A stretch of 64,000 bases of DNA from NCBI GenBank assembly GCA_027605045.1, contig JAQFWX010000100.1:1-64000 (forward strand), given 5' to 3'. Position 1 is the stretch's first letter; each line of letters starts with the position of its first letter. Shown here one piece after another: positions 25,007-36,919 of the stretch. The translations under genes and the position numbers were made by a program. The notes beneath the pieces were generated by a model. That model was given only the letters and a program-made list of their open reading frames with translations. It made no database searches and had not been told where the DNA came from. Source of the DNA: Phallus indusiatus. Lineage: Eukaryota > Basidiomycota > Agaricomycetes > Phallales > Phallaceae.

Positions 25007-25810
25007 ATGGAAACTTCACCTCCAGCAAACCCGCGACGAGCAAGCTATATTTTCGCTCCTACTTCCGACCCCCAGGCTCGAAAGGCTTGCAATCCCACTT
25101 CACCAGCATTTTTCTCTGGATCTTCTTTCAAACCTTTACATCTAACCCACCCTCCATGGGTGAGCGCGTACCTCCGTGCCGACCAGGAAGGGAGTGACTG
25201 TCAAAAATTCCGCCTTCCATATGCTGTTCAACATGCTCACCTGCAAGGCGACTCTAATTCAACTTACTATCATAAATCACCAACTTTGCCTCCAACTCGT
25301 CAAATTCCCGTTCTTGATAAACGAACTTCCAGTCCACCGAGCCCACTGTCGGATACAAACGCCAATGATATAGAGCTATTCGAGCTATCCGATTCCGAAT
25401 CAAAGCCGACTGAGAGCAGTCCAAATAACGAAGAACAAGCACAAGTTGAACAAAGCGAAATCGACTATTTCAGCTTACCGATAGCATCATCCAGGTGTCC
25501 TATAGACGGTACTGAATCGTCTAATTCCAGTACCTTCAGATCAGGCCCTGACAACAGTACAAAACGAATTCCTTTCGATTTAAAAATGCGAACCACTGAA
25601 AATCGAACCCCCTCCGAATCTCAGCCTTCCATGCCGATTTCTCCTCCAGCGAACCCCACTCGGCGTTCGTCAACAAATAGTCGTCGCTTTCGGAGTAATA
25701 GGAAAAGGATAAATACCACCTTTGCCTTGCCAATTACGGCTTTCCAAAGCGAGCTGATTGGAGAAATTACAATTGCCGAAGATGCTTTTGGATACTCACC
25801 GAGATTTTAG
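25007..25810 (+). CDS. hypothetical Ser/Pro-rich protein (orphan ORF)
   Basis: An intronless 267-codon frame starting METSPPANPRRASYIFAPTS. The product is rich in Ser, Pro, Thr and Asn, has an acidic patch ELFELSDSESKPTESSPNNE and a basic stretch NPTRRSSTNSRRFRSNRKR near the C-terminus that could be a nuclear localisation signal, and ends FQSELIGEITIAEDAFGYSP. No recognised domain. Its length and biased but non-repetitive composition suggest a real disordered protein rather than chance, yet I cannot name a family. An alternative overlapping frame begins at 24885. Neighbours give no clue. Confidence 0.45.
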   Translation: METSPPANPRRASYIFAPTSDPQARKACNPTSPAFFSGSSFKPLHLTHPPWVSAYLRADQEGSDCQKFRLPYAVQHAHLQGDSNSTYYHKSPTLPPTRQIPVLDKRTSSPPSPLSDTNANDIELFELSDSESKPTESSPNNEEQAQVEQSEIDYFSLPIASSRCPIDGTESSNSSTFRSGPDNSTKRIPFDLKMRTTENRTPSESQPSMPISPPANPTRRSSTNSRRFRSNRKRINTTFALPITAFQSELIGEITIAEDAFGYSPRF

Positions 25811-26347
25811 ACCATTAACTCTAAATTGATGATTTCAGGTATAAATTTTTGAAGCCCATAATCGACAAAAAAATCACTCACTGGACATTTGTTCAGAAAC
25901 GATCTTTTGATTTACATGAGCCTGAGGCTCAACAAAAATCCTGAAAGCCATGTGGTTCATCGGGGATATCTGTTGATCATTGTAGTGGCACCCCGTCGTT
26001 ATACCAATAAACTAAATTTTATAAATATCTGTAATACTAAGTTGAAATATTAAATCTCAACAAATTCAATATAAATAACGTGCCCTTCATCAAGCTTCAA
26101 GTGAGCCTGGATTTTCCAAAGATTTGTTATACACCCAAAACTTTTCAGTGCAATTCACCGAAAGGCTAATGAATTGACAGCTTTTCGATCAGTCGTTTCA
26201 AGCCTCCAACGTGAATGTAGGCCCATTGTGTGCGTTGGCATTGGTAGACGTACACATAGTGTCGGATCCGCAAGCCGGGACGTTCAATCAAGGGTCAAAA
26301 AGAAATTGTTGATTATATTGCTATGCCACCTCGAAATAATAAATACA
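25811..26347. other. intergenic between convergent genes, no gene seen
   Basis: Spacer between the orphan ORF and the 3' end of the SAP30BP-like gene. No feature recognised. Confidence 0.45.
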
Positions 26348-27575
26348 TTATTGCCAACGGGTACTTGACCTAACTTTGGATACCTCCGCAGTGCTGTATG
26401 GATTATATCTGTGGCCGTCCCTGCGATCCTTGCGGGATAATCCGGCTGTTTTTTGGCCCTGTTCGTGACGCGACACCTCTGAAGTGAAGCCAATGCGAGT
26501 CCGTTTTCCCGACGTTTGGCTTGCTGTTTGTTGCTCATAACGTTCTTTCTGTACCGTAGCTAATGGGACAACTATTCAAAAAAGATGCAAGAAAATCAAG
26601 AGCAAACACGCTTAACCTATTTTTTCTGCATCCCACTCATCCAAATCGCCTAGATCCCACAAATCCTTGCATTACCAGTGACTTGTCGTCTGTTTTTTAC
26701 TTTGGTGACTGAGTTTGCATACCTTGGGTATATTACTACATTTTTCGTCAACGTCAACAAACTCTACCAGTTTTGCGTATAAATGTGGATTGCGAAATGA
26801 ACGGTTCGACATGAGAGAATCGTTAAAATGCTTCGGTGGGTCACCCCGTTTCAATTCAAAAAACTGTTCGAGCTTTGCCTAGAGAAACGAAACTACAATG
26901 AAGGAATAGAGAAGGAACAAGATATACCAACTTTTAGCGATGGATCACATGGCTCATCTGTCGGTGGTGGAATACCCCAGTCCTGGACACCTGGAATTGG
27001 TGGGGGTAAAAGACACGCCCGTGTTTGAGCCAATAGTTCATTCTCCGTATCAAGGGTTTCTGTCGATATCAATGCCTCGTCTTGGAAAGTATTTTCAGTT
27101 TTAGAATTCGATGGATCACTAATTGGAGAAGGGGAATGCGTCCGTGGATGTATGTGAACAAGGCTAGCCGATCGACGGAGAATTTGGACGGAACCATCAA
27201 CGATAGCACTTCTCACAGCAGACGGGGTTGGTCGAGATTTAGGAGCTATGATATGAGAAGGTCAGAAAGGTACGCGATACCGCGATACTATGATACTATG
27301 ATACTCACCGCCTGTGGTATTGTTCATTGTGGCGCTCAATTTTTCATCCTAACCAGGTGATAACAATGTAGAAGGAATGTAACGCAAAGAATAGAAAGAA
27401 GGAATAAGGAATAAAACAAAGTTCTCACATTTTGTGCTATCATTTTTCCTTTTCCCTTCGCACTACTTCGTCGCGGGCTTGTCTCCTCATCTGAATCTTC
27501 ATAGTAGGCTCCTAACGCTGTCGGAAAGGAAGTTACGCAATGAAGAGGAATAATATCGAGAGAATAACCTTGCAT
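26348..27575 (-). CDS. HCNGP / SAP30-binding protein-like
   Basis: Nuclear protein of the HCNGP family, linked in animals to splicing and transcriptional repression. Exon 1 is only ATGCAAG (27575-27569); after an intron it reads [21 protein letters not shown] low-complexity Ser/Pro/Thr region follows, then [20 protein letters not shown], and the family core [20 protein letters not shown] with [20 protein letters not shown], then [16 protein letters not shown]. The tail [20 protein letters not shown] is basic. Five or more short introns. Stop at 26348-26350. The start is only 96 bp from the divergent AsnRS ATG, so the two genes share a very compact bidirectional promoter. Confidence 0.85.
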
Positions 27576-27671
27576 GTGCCAGGAATGAATAAACCAAAAT
27601 AACGAAACGACGATGTTAAGTAGGTAGAATGATGTTGAGAGCTAAGTGGCGGAGTTCGAAAGACTAGTGGA

Positions 27672-29296
27672 ATGTTTCGTAGAACGCAGAATATCCGGCT
27701 GCTGTGTCGGCGGTTTTCTTCTCCATCGTCGCTGCCTCCGACTATTAGGCAGGTCTTGGATAAATCATTCAGCGATAATGTACCGGCTGAAGTGACCGTT
27801 CATGGCTGGGTCAAGTCTATCCGTCGACAGAAGAAAGTGACATTCATTGCTGTTAACGACGGAAGCACTTTACAAGGACTTCAAGCCGTCTTTCTGCATC
27901 CTACTGGGGACGGCGTTGATACTCTCGCTAATATCTCAACCGGCGCGAGTATTCGGGTTGCAGGTAAACTGATTAAAAGTCGGGGTACGGGTCAAGAAAA
28001 AGAACTCCAGGCTAAAGAGATTGAACTTCTGGGCTTATGCGATCCACTGGTCCGATTTTGGTTCAACTCAATTCTTCTGCCTTCAATTAACTATTTTATG
28101 CCCAGAAGTACCCTATTCAGAAGAAGGAACATTCTCTAGAATTCTTTAGGGAGAACATGCATTTACGACCTCGGACTTCAAATATTGCTGCAATGTTACG
28201 CGTTAGAAATAAAATGACACAATATTTCAGCGATTGGTATCAGGTACGATTGCTTGGCGTTTTCCGTTTAAATCATATTCGTTCTTACATTCCCCAGAAA
28301 GCAGGCTTCATCCAGGTCCATCCACCTAGTCTTACGAGTAATGATTGTGAGAATGCCGGCGAAGCATATAAAGTGATGTCGCAGGCAAAACATGCTCAAG
28401 AAGAAGAAGGGTCACTATCCTACCTAACTACATCCACTCAGCTTCATCTAGAAGCATTGTCTGCGTCGTTTGCTCGAGTCTTCACCATCGCGCCATGTTT
28501 TCGGGCAGAGCGTTCACAGACCAACAGACACTTGAATGAATTCTGGATGCTTGAAGCGGAAATTAGCTTTCTTAGAGGATTACCTGACCTTTGCAATATT
28601 CTAGAGACATCACTAAAATCTGTCCTTGGAGAATTAACTAATGATGAAGATGTCCAATATCTCCGGGAGGAAAGCACAGGCCGGGAACAATTCGACGCCT
28701 GGCTGGACCATTCAGTGCCATGGAGTCGCATATCTTACACTGAAGCACTAAATAAACTTCAGCAACATCACATATCAAAACAGGAACCACAATTTGCGTT
28801 TGAGCCTCCAGCATGGGGCGAAGCAATACGAAGCGAACATGAACGTTGGATTGCAGCCACATTGGGCGCCAATGGACAACCTGGACCTGTTTTCGTCACC
28901 GACTATCCCAGACATTTGAAGCCTTTCTATATGTGGGTTAACAAGGATACTACAGAGGGTTCTACTGTGTCTTGTTTCGACCTTCTTGTCCCCAAGCTTG
29001 GGGAGTTGGTCGGAGGTTCAATACGGGAATCGAGAGAGGAGATACTGAAAGAATCCTTGAGGCTTTTTAGCATGTCGGAGGTAATCTATTTTTTCTGAAC
29101 AAGCACTCTCGACGATTAGTTCACCAAAAATTCACAGGAACATAATTCATGGTATCTTGATATAAGGCGATACGGTAGTACACCTCATGGCGGTTACGGT
29201 GTTGGGTTTGAACGACTCGTAAGCTGGTTTTGCGGGATAGAGAACGTCAGAGAATGTATACCCTTCCCTCGTTGGGCCGGCAAAACCATTTTGTAA
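27672..29296 (+). CDS. asparaginyl-tRNA synthetase, mitochondrial type
   Basis: Class II aminoacyl-tRNA synthetase charging tRNA-Asn. The N-terminus [20 protein letters not shown] is Arg/Ser-rich without acids, as expected of a mitochondrial presequence. The anticodon-binding OB fold follows ([33 protein letters not shown]). The catalytic domain shows [20 protein letters not shown], motif 2 [20 protein letters not shown], and motif 3 [14 protein letters not shown] before the C-terminus [18 protein letters not shown]. Length of about 480 residues fits a bacterial-like organellar enzyme. Introns are short and canonical, one with donor GTCCGA near 28050. Confidence 0.93.
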
Positions 29297-29430
29297 AGAT
29301 CCACGTTCTTAGTTAGATATACCACTAGGGTAATATTATTGTTTAATAAAACAAGGGACATTACATGGAACATGAATCACGCTCAAGTTTTTTTTTGAAC
29401 AGAAAACAAGGAGACAACTCCCGGCATCGG

Positions 29431-30061
29431 TTAAATTCCTCGCCCACGACCGCGACCGCGACCTCTTCCTCTGCCACCACCGCCACGATCTCCTCTGCCA
29501 CCTCTTCCACCCCTCCCTCGGGTGTCGTCTTTCCTCTTGAGTTTGGGTTTTGGCGCATCGTCCACGAGAAGTGTGTCAAGAGGCAACGCGTCCGGGAGTA
29601 CAAAGTATCTGCTAACATCAGGAACGGAAAACACGACAAAAGGAGTAAGAATAATACCTGATGTTATTTCCGCGAATTGAAATAGAATCTAAGGATTGGG
29701 GGTCACGATTTCGCGTTGTGAGCTTCACGGTCTTTAAATGAGTGTTCATCTGCATATCCACCCCTAAAGAGAGTATTAGTATCGCTGACACACCATTAAA
29801 ACGACGAGATGGATTTTGCCTGTTATTGTACCATGCACAACCGAGCCATTCTTCAATTCTATCGTGACGGTCTCATTGTTGAGTTTCATCAAAAACCTAG
29901 TAAGGAGAGCGAAAGGCACAGTAAGCTTCAAACATTCTACGAGGCCGAGAGAAGTAGTATGGTCCAATGCAGATCATAAAACAGTCCCCGACTGCATGAT
30001 TCGAGCGCATAAAAACGATTAATGAATCAGCGATAAAGATAACTCACCGGACGAGCTTCAT
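29431..30061 (-). CDS. SMD1: small nuclear ribonucleoprotein Sm D1
   Basis: Core Sm protein of spliceosomal snRNPs. Exon 1 encodes only MKLVR (30061-30048); next [20 protein letters not shown] with HGTITG is Sm motif 1, then after an intron [18 protein letters not shown], then [20 protein letters not shown] (Sm motif 2), [15 protein letters not shown] and an RGG/RG-rich tail ending GRGRGRGI, a substrate type for arginine methylation. The intron at 29819-29764 begins GC and ends TTTAG, with a TACTAAT branch site; no GT donor preserves the invariant GTITGVD. Length of about 120 residues is standard. Confidence 0.95.
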
Positions 30062-30177
30062 GGCTGGTACGACTGCAGTGAGGCTGTTATTTCAATGTCC
30101 GACAAATTGAAAGCCCGCTTCACCTTGAACCCATTTCCACCTTTAATAAAAAACTAAAAGCTGATATTATCTTTCAG

Positions 30178-30515
30178 AAAGACCACCTTTGAAAAAGTAA
30201 AGCGTTACCAAACCTGACCTTTTATGTTATCTTCGCGGTCGGCTGGTGGCCAGTGCTAGTGTACCATAAACGTTTGAACACCCAGATGCCTTAGACAATC
30301 TGTACCGCCGGATGATATGAAGAAATCGACGTAGATAGTGATAGGAATGGGGATGAACTCCTACCAATTGGGATTATAACGTCAGATATCTCCCAGAAGT
30401 GTGTATGGTGCTATCCAACATACCTGAACATTGGCCTCCTGAGGTTATCACATTGGACCCCTTGAGGAAGAAGAAAGCGGGTAAGGTTACTCATAAGAAA
30501 TTGACTTTCGATTGA
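30178..30515 (+). CDS. possible small spliced gene, 5' exon not found
   Basis: Three segments on the plus strand join in one frame through GT-AG introns: exon 30178-30196 (RPPLKK), intron 30197-30285 with donor GTAAAG, exon 30286-30330 (CLRQSVPPDDMKKST), intron 30331-30385, then an exon from 30386 reading YLPEVCMVLSNIPEHWPPEV and ITLDPLRKKKAGKVTHKKLT, with stop at 30513-30515. Alternative splicing from the GTAAGG near 30481 would give a different tail. I could not find a convincing first exon; ATGs at 30060 and 30094 do not join in frame. Product unknown; coding-like composition is the only evidence. Confidence 0.35.
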
Positions 30516-30618
30516 TGTATGGATAGAGGTGGTGTTTAGAAAGCTAATGTCTCATAGTGAATTAGTCATTTGAAACCCTAAACGCGATGTAACTGCATCT
30601 AGCGAATTCAATAATACA

Positions 30619-32112
30619 TTATATTCTTGATTTGTGGTATATACTATACGCAATTAAAATTCCTAAAAGACCAAACGTAACCCAAGCTTTACTGGAGCCC
30701 CATGAATGTCGTTCCTGGATATTCTCATATCGATCTTGCGGCTGACGAGGAGGTAAAGCAACCTCGACAATTTCCTCAGTCAAAGGTGGGTTTAAATGCG
30801 AAATAGATGATGTATGGCCGAAGGAAGGGTCTTTAACATCTACTTCAGCAACTCCTCCGAAAAAATCCGTCAACAAAGTTTCCTCCAGTGGCCTCCGGAA
30901 AAGGTCTGATCTGACACCAGGATGAGAACCTATTTTATCGAAATCGTAGGTAGAGAACTAGATTAAATGTTCATGAGCATCCAGAGTAAACGGAATCAAT
31001 ATACGAACTAAGTCAGCCATTGTAGCTCTTGACGTTTTGTTTATGCCTTCCAGATATTGTAACATGTAATGGGTATACCGATCAATTACCGAGACTCCGA
31101 TATCTGTATCTGTCTCGTGCTAAACACAGTGAGGAAGCAGATGATAGTGTCGGTATACGTGAGACGTACTGCGTATGAATTTTCACCAAGTTTAGATGAG
31201 CCAGTCGCGAGAATATTGGGGGAATAAAACTTGGAATAAAGGGTGTTCGCCTGACAAGTGTCTACCATGAAAAACAATTCTCTATATCTAAAGCAAAGAG
31301 TAATTGATTCAAAATTTTTGATAGTATGCTCGGAAAACTAGGCTGACCTTTTCTTCTGCCACATTTGTTCAAACGCGTCGGCCAAGTCGAAAGCACTTAT
31401 TTCTTCGTTGTCCTGAAATTTTAGAAACTCGTTGCCTCCATGGCCCGTCATATACACGAAGACATTAGAGCGATCATCGGTATTAAGACGTTTGGAGGGC
31501 GGGTAGGTCGGAGGAACTCGTCCTATTACGATATCGATAATGAGTTTTGTACCAACTAGACCAAAGACGGAGATACCTGTCAATACACGCAAGAGGTTCT
31601 CAACGGTAACATCATAGCCTCGATAGTCAACCTCGATGTTATCGCCATAAAGGTCTAAATTACGTTTAGGATTCGAAAACACTGCTCCAGGAAAGCGGTT
31701 TCTTGAGTTACAAGCGGCATCATCGGCGAGCATCAAGATGATGTTCGAGTCGGGTATACCCAAGCGTTTTACAGTGCGATACCTGTTCCAACAATGTTAA
31801 ACTCGACATTGTTTGTAATAAAAAATGGCTCATTTTACTACATTCCCAAAGCATTGGCCATGTGCTATTTGTGTATAGTATCAGATTATTTCTGTAAGGT
31901 AAGGCCAAGAAATGGAAGCCTACGCGGTAGTTGAACCAATATCTACTGGCGCAGACGAGAACAGCCCAATTATTCGTATGCCCTAAGGTAGTATCATTTT
32001 TGAAAAATTGTTTCAGCTCGATCTCATGTTCCACTTGACAATAAATTAAACGGAGACAGAAACAAAGTAGAAGGCACCATCGAAACATGGTGAAAGAGAA
32101 ATTAGTAATCAT
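30619..32112 (-). CDS. GPI8: GPI-anchor transamidase catalytic subunit Gpi8 (PIG-K)
   Basis: Caspase-like C13 cysteine peptidase that cleaves the C-terminal signal of precursors and attaches the GPI anchor in the ER. ATG 32112 begins [20 protein letters not shown], a signal peptide (a second ATG at 32088 would also give one; the frame upstream has only a TTG). Next [17 protein letters not shown], then [38 protein letters not shown] (catalytic His), [20 protein letters not shown] (catalytic Cys), and after introns the lumenal tail. The C-terminus [20 protein letters not shown] is the expected membrane anchor. Length of about 400 residues is typical. Confidence 0.94.
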
Positions 32113-32690
32113 CGTGACGTAAGAATCTGCTTGCTTCTTTGCCAAAAACTATCAATGGGCACTCCACTAAGTAAGCACTTGCGCACCCTAAGATACATAA
32201 CGGTTTGCTATGTGTAACCGTTCCGTAATCGTAAAGAAGACAGATTTGAGAGAAAACGTTTTGTTATCTTTCTCGCGATTCGACATATAGTAACCACACC
32301 ACGCATATTATGACGACACTGAGTCAGTCAATGAATTATGTAGTATTTTTTGCTTCATTAAAAAAGTGGACTTCCATAGAGGGAGACTCCCCCGAGAGAT
32401 TCGACGTGGTAACTGCCAAATAATCCCGTTGGAATTTGGATAGATCGGAGCCATAATGCATAAAGTCACGCTGGATTTTTTCATTCGTGAAGCGACGTTT
32501 AGGTTTACTTGAAATTAAAATCAAGTATCCTACTAATTGCAAACCTTATCCCAAGCTAGTCCCTTGCTTTTCAGAAGACAACCTTAATTGAAGTCCCTCG
32601 CAAGTCCCTCGGACGTATGTACAAAATGTTCACTTGGCAGAATCAGATGACGTAGTACCACCGAACGACGGCTTTGACATTGCTTCGTCT
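32113..32690. other. divergent intergenic region GPI8 / hydrolase
   Basis: About 580 bp between two divergent genes. A minus-strand open frame at 32336-32542 has fairly protein-like composition (for example RFTNEKIQRDFMHYGSDLSK) but no ATG at its start and no family match I know; it may be a relic. Confidence 0.35.
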
Positions 32691-33950
32691 ATGCACCCCC
32701 ATCATCAGCCATGGAAAACACTGTACTTGTTGGGTTTTATCGTCACACTCATCGTACAAGTTCCTTATTGGACGTTATGTGCAGTAATATTCCCTTCTTC
32801 AAGGCCTAACAAATCGTGGTCCGTGAAAAAAACCGTTTCGTTATACGTTACCCGGCACGCTCTCTCTCAGTTTGCCAAACTTCGGCTGGGATTTTTCGAT
32901 AGCAACGTTGACATCCCAGATGGTACATATAAAAACACAAAATTCGTATGGATTGAGAGTGAGCGCGAAGAAGATATACGCGGACCGATCAAGGAGTATG
33001 CCAGAAGAGCGCGTGTCGAGCCTTTGAGGACCTCAGCATTCTGGTACTACCAATCAGGCACTCTTACCAGAACGATTGAAAGAGCCGAGCCAGGAGAACA
33101 AGTAATCTACTACGTTCATGGTGGTGCATTTTTTGTAGGATTTTCCCCCATCTTTGAAGCCTCGTCTGTGTACTAAGCATGCAATAATATCAAGCATGGG
33201 ACTGCACATCCAAAGGGCACCTACGCTTGTATACCCAAAGGGATTCTTCGGAATACCAAACACTTGACGCGTATTCTAGCAATCGACTATCATCTGTGTT
33301 CCTCGGCACCTCATGAAGAGCGTTACCCGTTTCCGACAGCCATTATCGACCTCATCGCTGGTTACAGATATCTTCTCGACCTTGGATTCAGCCCTGAAAA
33401 CATAGTTGTCACCGGTGATTCCGCCGGTGGTAATCTTGTGCTTGCTTTGATTCGCTATGTCAAGGAAACTGCCGTTCTTCCCATGCCAGGTAGACTCCTA
33501 CTCCTCTCTCCTTGGGGTGATATTTCAGCTTCGAATAATGGTCCAAATACTTCCCTTCGAGACAATCTTGCCGATATATTTTCACAAACTCAGACGATAA
33601 TGCAGGAAAGCTTTGCCGGATACGGTCTCCGGTCGTATCTAGGTTCCGCATTCGACTTTGAGAACGACGCGAAGACAAACCCATATATCTCTCCAGCGTC
33701 CTTACATATCAAGCCCGCTTATGGAGAATACCAAGGATACCCTAGAACGTTGATTGTTGTCGGGAGTATGGAGAGAATCTTAGATGACTCAATGATTTTG
33801 GCGGACCGTTTACGGCAAGATAATCCAGATTCCGATCGTGTTGCAGTTTATATTGCCAATGCCGCTGTACATGATTTCCTGTTGTTCCCATGGGCTGAAC
33901 CAGAGCGAGCCGAAGCCTTCTTGCGGATAGCCAAATGGTTAGAAGACTGA
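32691..33950 (+). CDS. membrane-anchored alpha/beta-hydrolase (HSL / abhydrolase-3 type esterase)
   Basis: Lipase/esterase of the hormone-sensitive lipase family. ATG 32691 (MHPHHQPWKTLYLLGFIVTL) precedes a single N-terminal membrane helix. Oxyanion-hole motif YYVHGGAFF is followed by an intron of about 60 nt (33138 to about 33198) carrying a TACTAAG branch site, then HGTAHPKGTYACIPKGILRN and LTRILAIDYHLCSS. The nucleophile elbow GDSAGGNLVLALIRYV carries the Ser, DDSMILADRLRQD a likely Asp, and NAAVHDFLLFPWAEP the His, so the triad looks complete. The frame is open a little upstream but only from a TTG. The physiological ester is unknown. Confidence 0.85.
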
Positions 33951-34091
33951 GTCCTACCGCACCAAACTTAAACTATGTTTTTTTTTTGGAAATCTGAAGA
34001 TACGTATGTATATGCATGGATTTTGGGAATAAATTACATGATAAATTGATTTGATATTTACGTGTATAATATGATCAAATTTACGCAATCG

Positions 34092-36010
34092 TTAAATTAC
34101 TACTTCGTCCACTTTTGATTTGTGAATACAGAAACCCTAGAAAAAATAGGTCAGCTAGGTTCTATTCGTGTGGCGGATTATATGCTTACTGGAACGACCC
34201 ACTGTTTGCAGCTACATTCCACACCAGCCCAATCATAACTCCCTAACTTGGCATTGCACTTTTTATTCGGACATACTATTTTTCCGGCTATGTTTCCACT
34301 TTCAAGGAACGGATCCATCCATTTCATCTATCGCAATTATTAGCCCGGAAGAAACAATAAAACTAAAAAGACGTACCGGCTCTACAAAATAACCCGAACA
34401 CTTCGCATTGGGTAAAAGAAGTGGAGGGCTACTTGCTGAGATGCTTATTAGCTGTTTATTACCATTTGCATTCTCCTGTTTGACAGAAATCGCTGTCGCA
34501 GGTCCAGCAGAACGCAAAGCGGATAATGCAGGGTGAATCTGAGCAGCCAGGTCCCGTGGCGATGAGAAAGAGTTATTCATGGATAGGTGTAGCTTGGGAT
34601 GCGGCTGTGAACTACTGGCCGGCTTGTCTGACCCTTCTTCTTCATCCGATTCAATAGCCGAGGTAGAATGTCGGTCAATTTTTCCTTTAGTAAGTGACCC
34701 CTTTCGCACCGGTCGTTCCTCGTTGTTAGAATCCGACGAGACCTCAGCAGGAGAATCAGATAGGGGGGTCATAGACAATCCAGCAAAAGGCCTTCTTAAT
34801 TTCTGCGCAGCCTCAGAGAAAGAACTCCTTTGCTCTGCTTGAGGCCGGTCTGTAGCATGAATTGGAGTCATAGGGGCAAGACCAGAGCCGAACGATGGTC
34901 GTCTGACACTCTCCGGGTTTGACGGTCGTCGAATGACAGTAACAGTGGTTTGCTCTCCGCTTTCAGTAGTTTGTGAGACAACAAGAGTCTCGCCCATTGA
35001 AGATCGTCTCGAATTGGCTGGAGATAAAGCCGTCGCAGTTCCGGGAGTCGACGGACCTACTTGGCCATGATCAACCATATGTTCACGTGTTGCAAGTTCT
35101 TGTCTGCACATTTTACAGCGAATCCGACGACGACGTTGTGGATACGGTGTAGTTGGTACGGAATCGCTCGGTGTCCGGGGGTATTTGGCGAACATCTCCG
35201 TCTCGAGGGCAGAACCGTCTCCATCTAGTAAAGCAGATTAAATTGATAGCAGACAGTGATTAAACAATGATTGACATACTTAACACTTCCTTAACGGCAC
35301 GTTCTACATAAAAAGCACGAATATCCTTATTGCGGCGGTTCCTTTTGAAATTGGCGGAGTGAAATAAAACTAGCTGGGACATGAACCCCTTGTTTGGTCT
35401 AAGCCAAAACAGTTTAGTAAGAATGACAATACCTGAAAACGAATAAATACTAACTGTGTGACTGGACGCGCTTTTTGTATAATGCTTAAAGCGGCTTCTG
35501 CATCGATACGATTTGTATACATCAGATATGCCGCAACAACCACAGCGCTCCGACCTGGAGATAATTTCCTTGGATCAGAATGGAGAACAACGAAAATAGT
35601 TGGAAACACGAACTCATTCCAGCCTAGATATGAATAATAACTTTGTGAGGGAAAAAGTTATCATGACAGGGGTGATACTTACCTGACAATGAACTAGAAC
35701 GCCCCTCTGTTTCTGGAGCTCGGTGCTAATCCAATCTATACACTTGGGAATGTGAACGAGCACATCTTCCTCATCGGTATCATCTAGGGGAACCTGATAT
35801 CGTATAAAAGTCTAAATAGATGTCAAGTTATGCATAGATATCAAGATAAGTGATAGGTACCTTTGGGACAGAAATCTTCCCTCTCATGACGCTCATAATG
35901 CTTTTGATGCCATTTCTTTGCAAGGAGTCCAAATCCAAGGCGGCCTTGAGACTTCCAATCCATAAGTTGTCGATGATCATATCCATATCATGATAATTGC
36001 TGTCAGACAT
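34092..36010 (-). CDS. YVH1: dual-specificity phosphatase Yvh1 (DUSP12 type) with zinc-binding C-terminus
   Basis: Phosphatase and ribosome-biogenesis factor that helps release Mrt4 from pre-60S particles. It begins MSDSNYHDMDMIIDNLWIGS. Catalytic P-loop HCQAGMSRSA is assembled over two introns (35640-35700 and about 35540-35600) and followed by VVVAAYLMYTNRIDAEAALS. The C-terminal zinc domain reads RRRRIRCKMCRQELATREHM, then after a long Ser/Pro/Thr-rich insert, MKWMDPFLESGNIAGKIVCP, NKKCNAKLGSYDWAGVECSC and KQWVVP, with a last exon GFCIHKSKVDEVVI ending at 34092. The DSP domain plus this Cys-rich tail defines Yvh1. The disordered insert of about 200 residues between the two zinc-ligand parts is long. 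Confidence 0.92.
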
Positions 36011-36919
36011 CGCGATGCAGCGGGTGGCTTGAGCTGAAGAGAATAAGCGAATTTATGGGAACAGTTCAGTGCGGGCCGGAGCTCGGCTCCAGTGAGCAGT
36101 GGCACTCCAAAACTAGGAGCGGAAGTTCGATGCGCTCGGAATTAACGGGTCGTTGGTAAACGTTGAGAACCTTCGAGTCGGACAAGAAGAATGGTGATGG
36201 ACATTCAAGAACGCCCGAACGTCTCGCAGGCTGGTGCGTCGCCAGTGCATGATTACCAAATCCTATTGCGATTCGGATGTCCGATGAACTGAGACATGTA
36301 CTTACAGCCACGCTCAAACAACACGAGGAACAGCGAAAGAGGGGTTTCAGTCATGAGTAAGCCTCGAGTTGACCGTCCGGACTTCAAGGGCGAAACATTA
36401 AACGAATGCCAACATAATATTTTAGGCACATAAATGACTAAACTCTAAATTTAAGCCGAAGCCGGCAGAGAGGGCACAACTTTCTCGAAAGATCGAAGAG
36501 GAGCTTTCTTAATTATTGGAGGAACTATGAACCCGATTCCATGATATCGGTCCTTCGATTTTCAAGCATGGGCTCCACTTGAAGTGATCTTTGAAGTTTG
36601 AAGTTTGAAGTTTGAAGACAACCCATACGTCACGTGTCCCGATCGCGTCCGATGGCACCAGGCATTGGCTGGGCTGGCCGCTGCACAAAGCCTCGTATCA
36701 CATAGTAGAAATCAGCCTCAAATATTATCTTTCAGGGAGGTAAAATCAAGTTGTTCAAAATTTGCCTCCTACTTATATTGAGTGAAGTATGTAGCACAAG
36801 TATCAGTAGTAGCATTGATCCTCGTCTCGAAGCTACAACCCCACTTCGTCATTACTCTACTATAAACAACACATGTAACATACAAGAGTTATTGTCCAAT
36901 CATAGATCTCAGAAAACTT
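36011..36919. other. intergenic, YVH1 upstream region, no gene seen
   Basis: About 900 bp without a supported gene. The minus-strand frame at 36066-36317 has no family features. It contains four exact copies of tttgaag at 36590-36617. Confidence 0.45.
36590..36617 (+). repeat. tandem heptamer tttgaag x4
   Basis: Four perfect consecutive copies of tttgaag in noncoding DNA; a simple short tandem repeat. Confidence 0.95.

Noticed and set aside
32336..32542. 68-codon minus-strand frame between GPI8 and the hydrolase, protein-like composition
   Set aside because: No ATG start, no room for upstream exons before the divergent hydrolase gene, and no known family; left as a possible relic.
33138..33263. 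apparent frameshift and stop in the alpha/beta-hydrolase after YYVHGGAFF
   Set aside because: An intron with TACTAAG branch site explains it; splicing gives HGTAHPKGT and keeps the frame.
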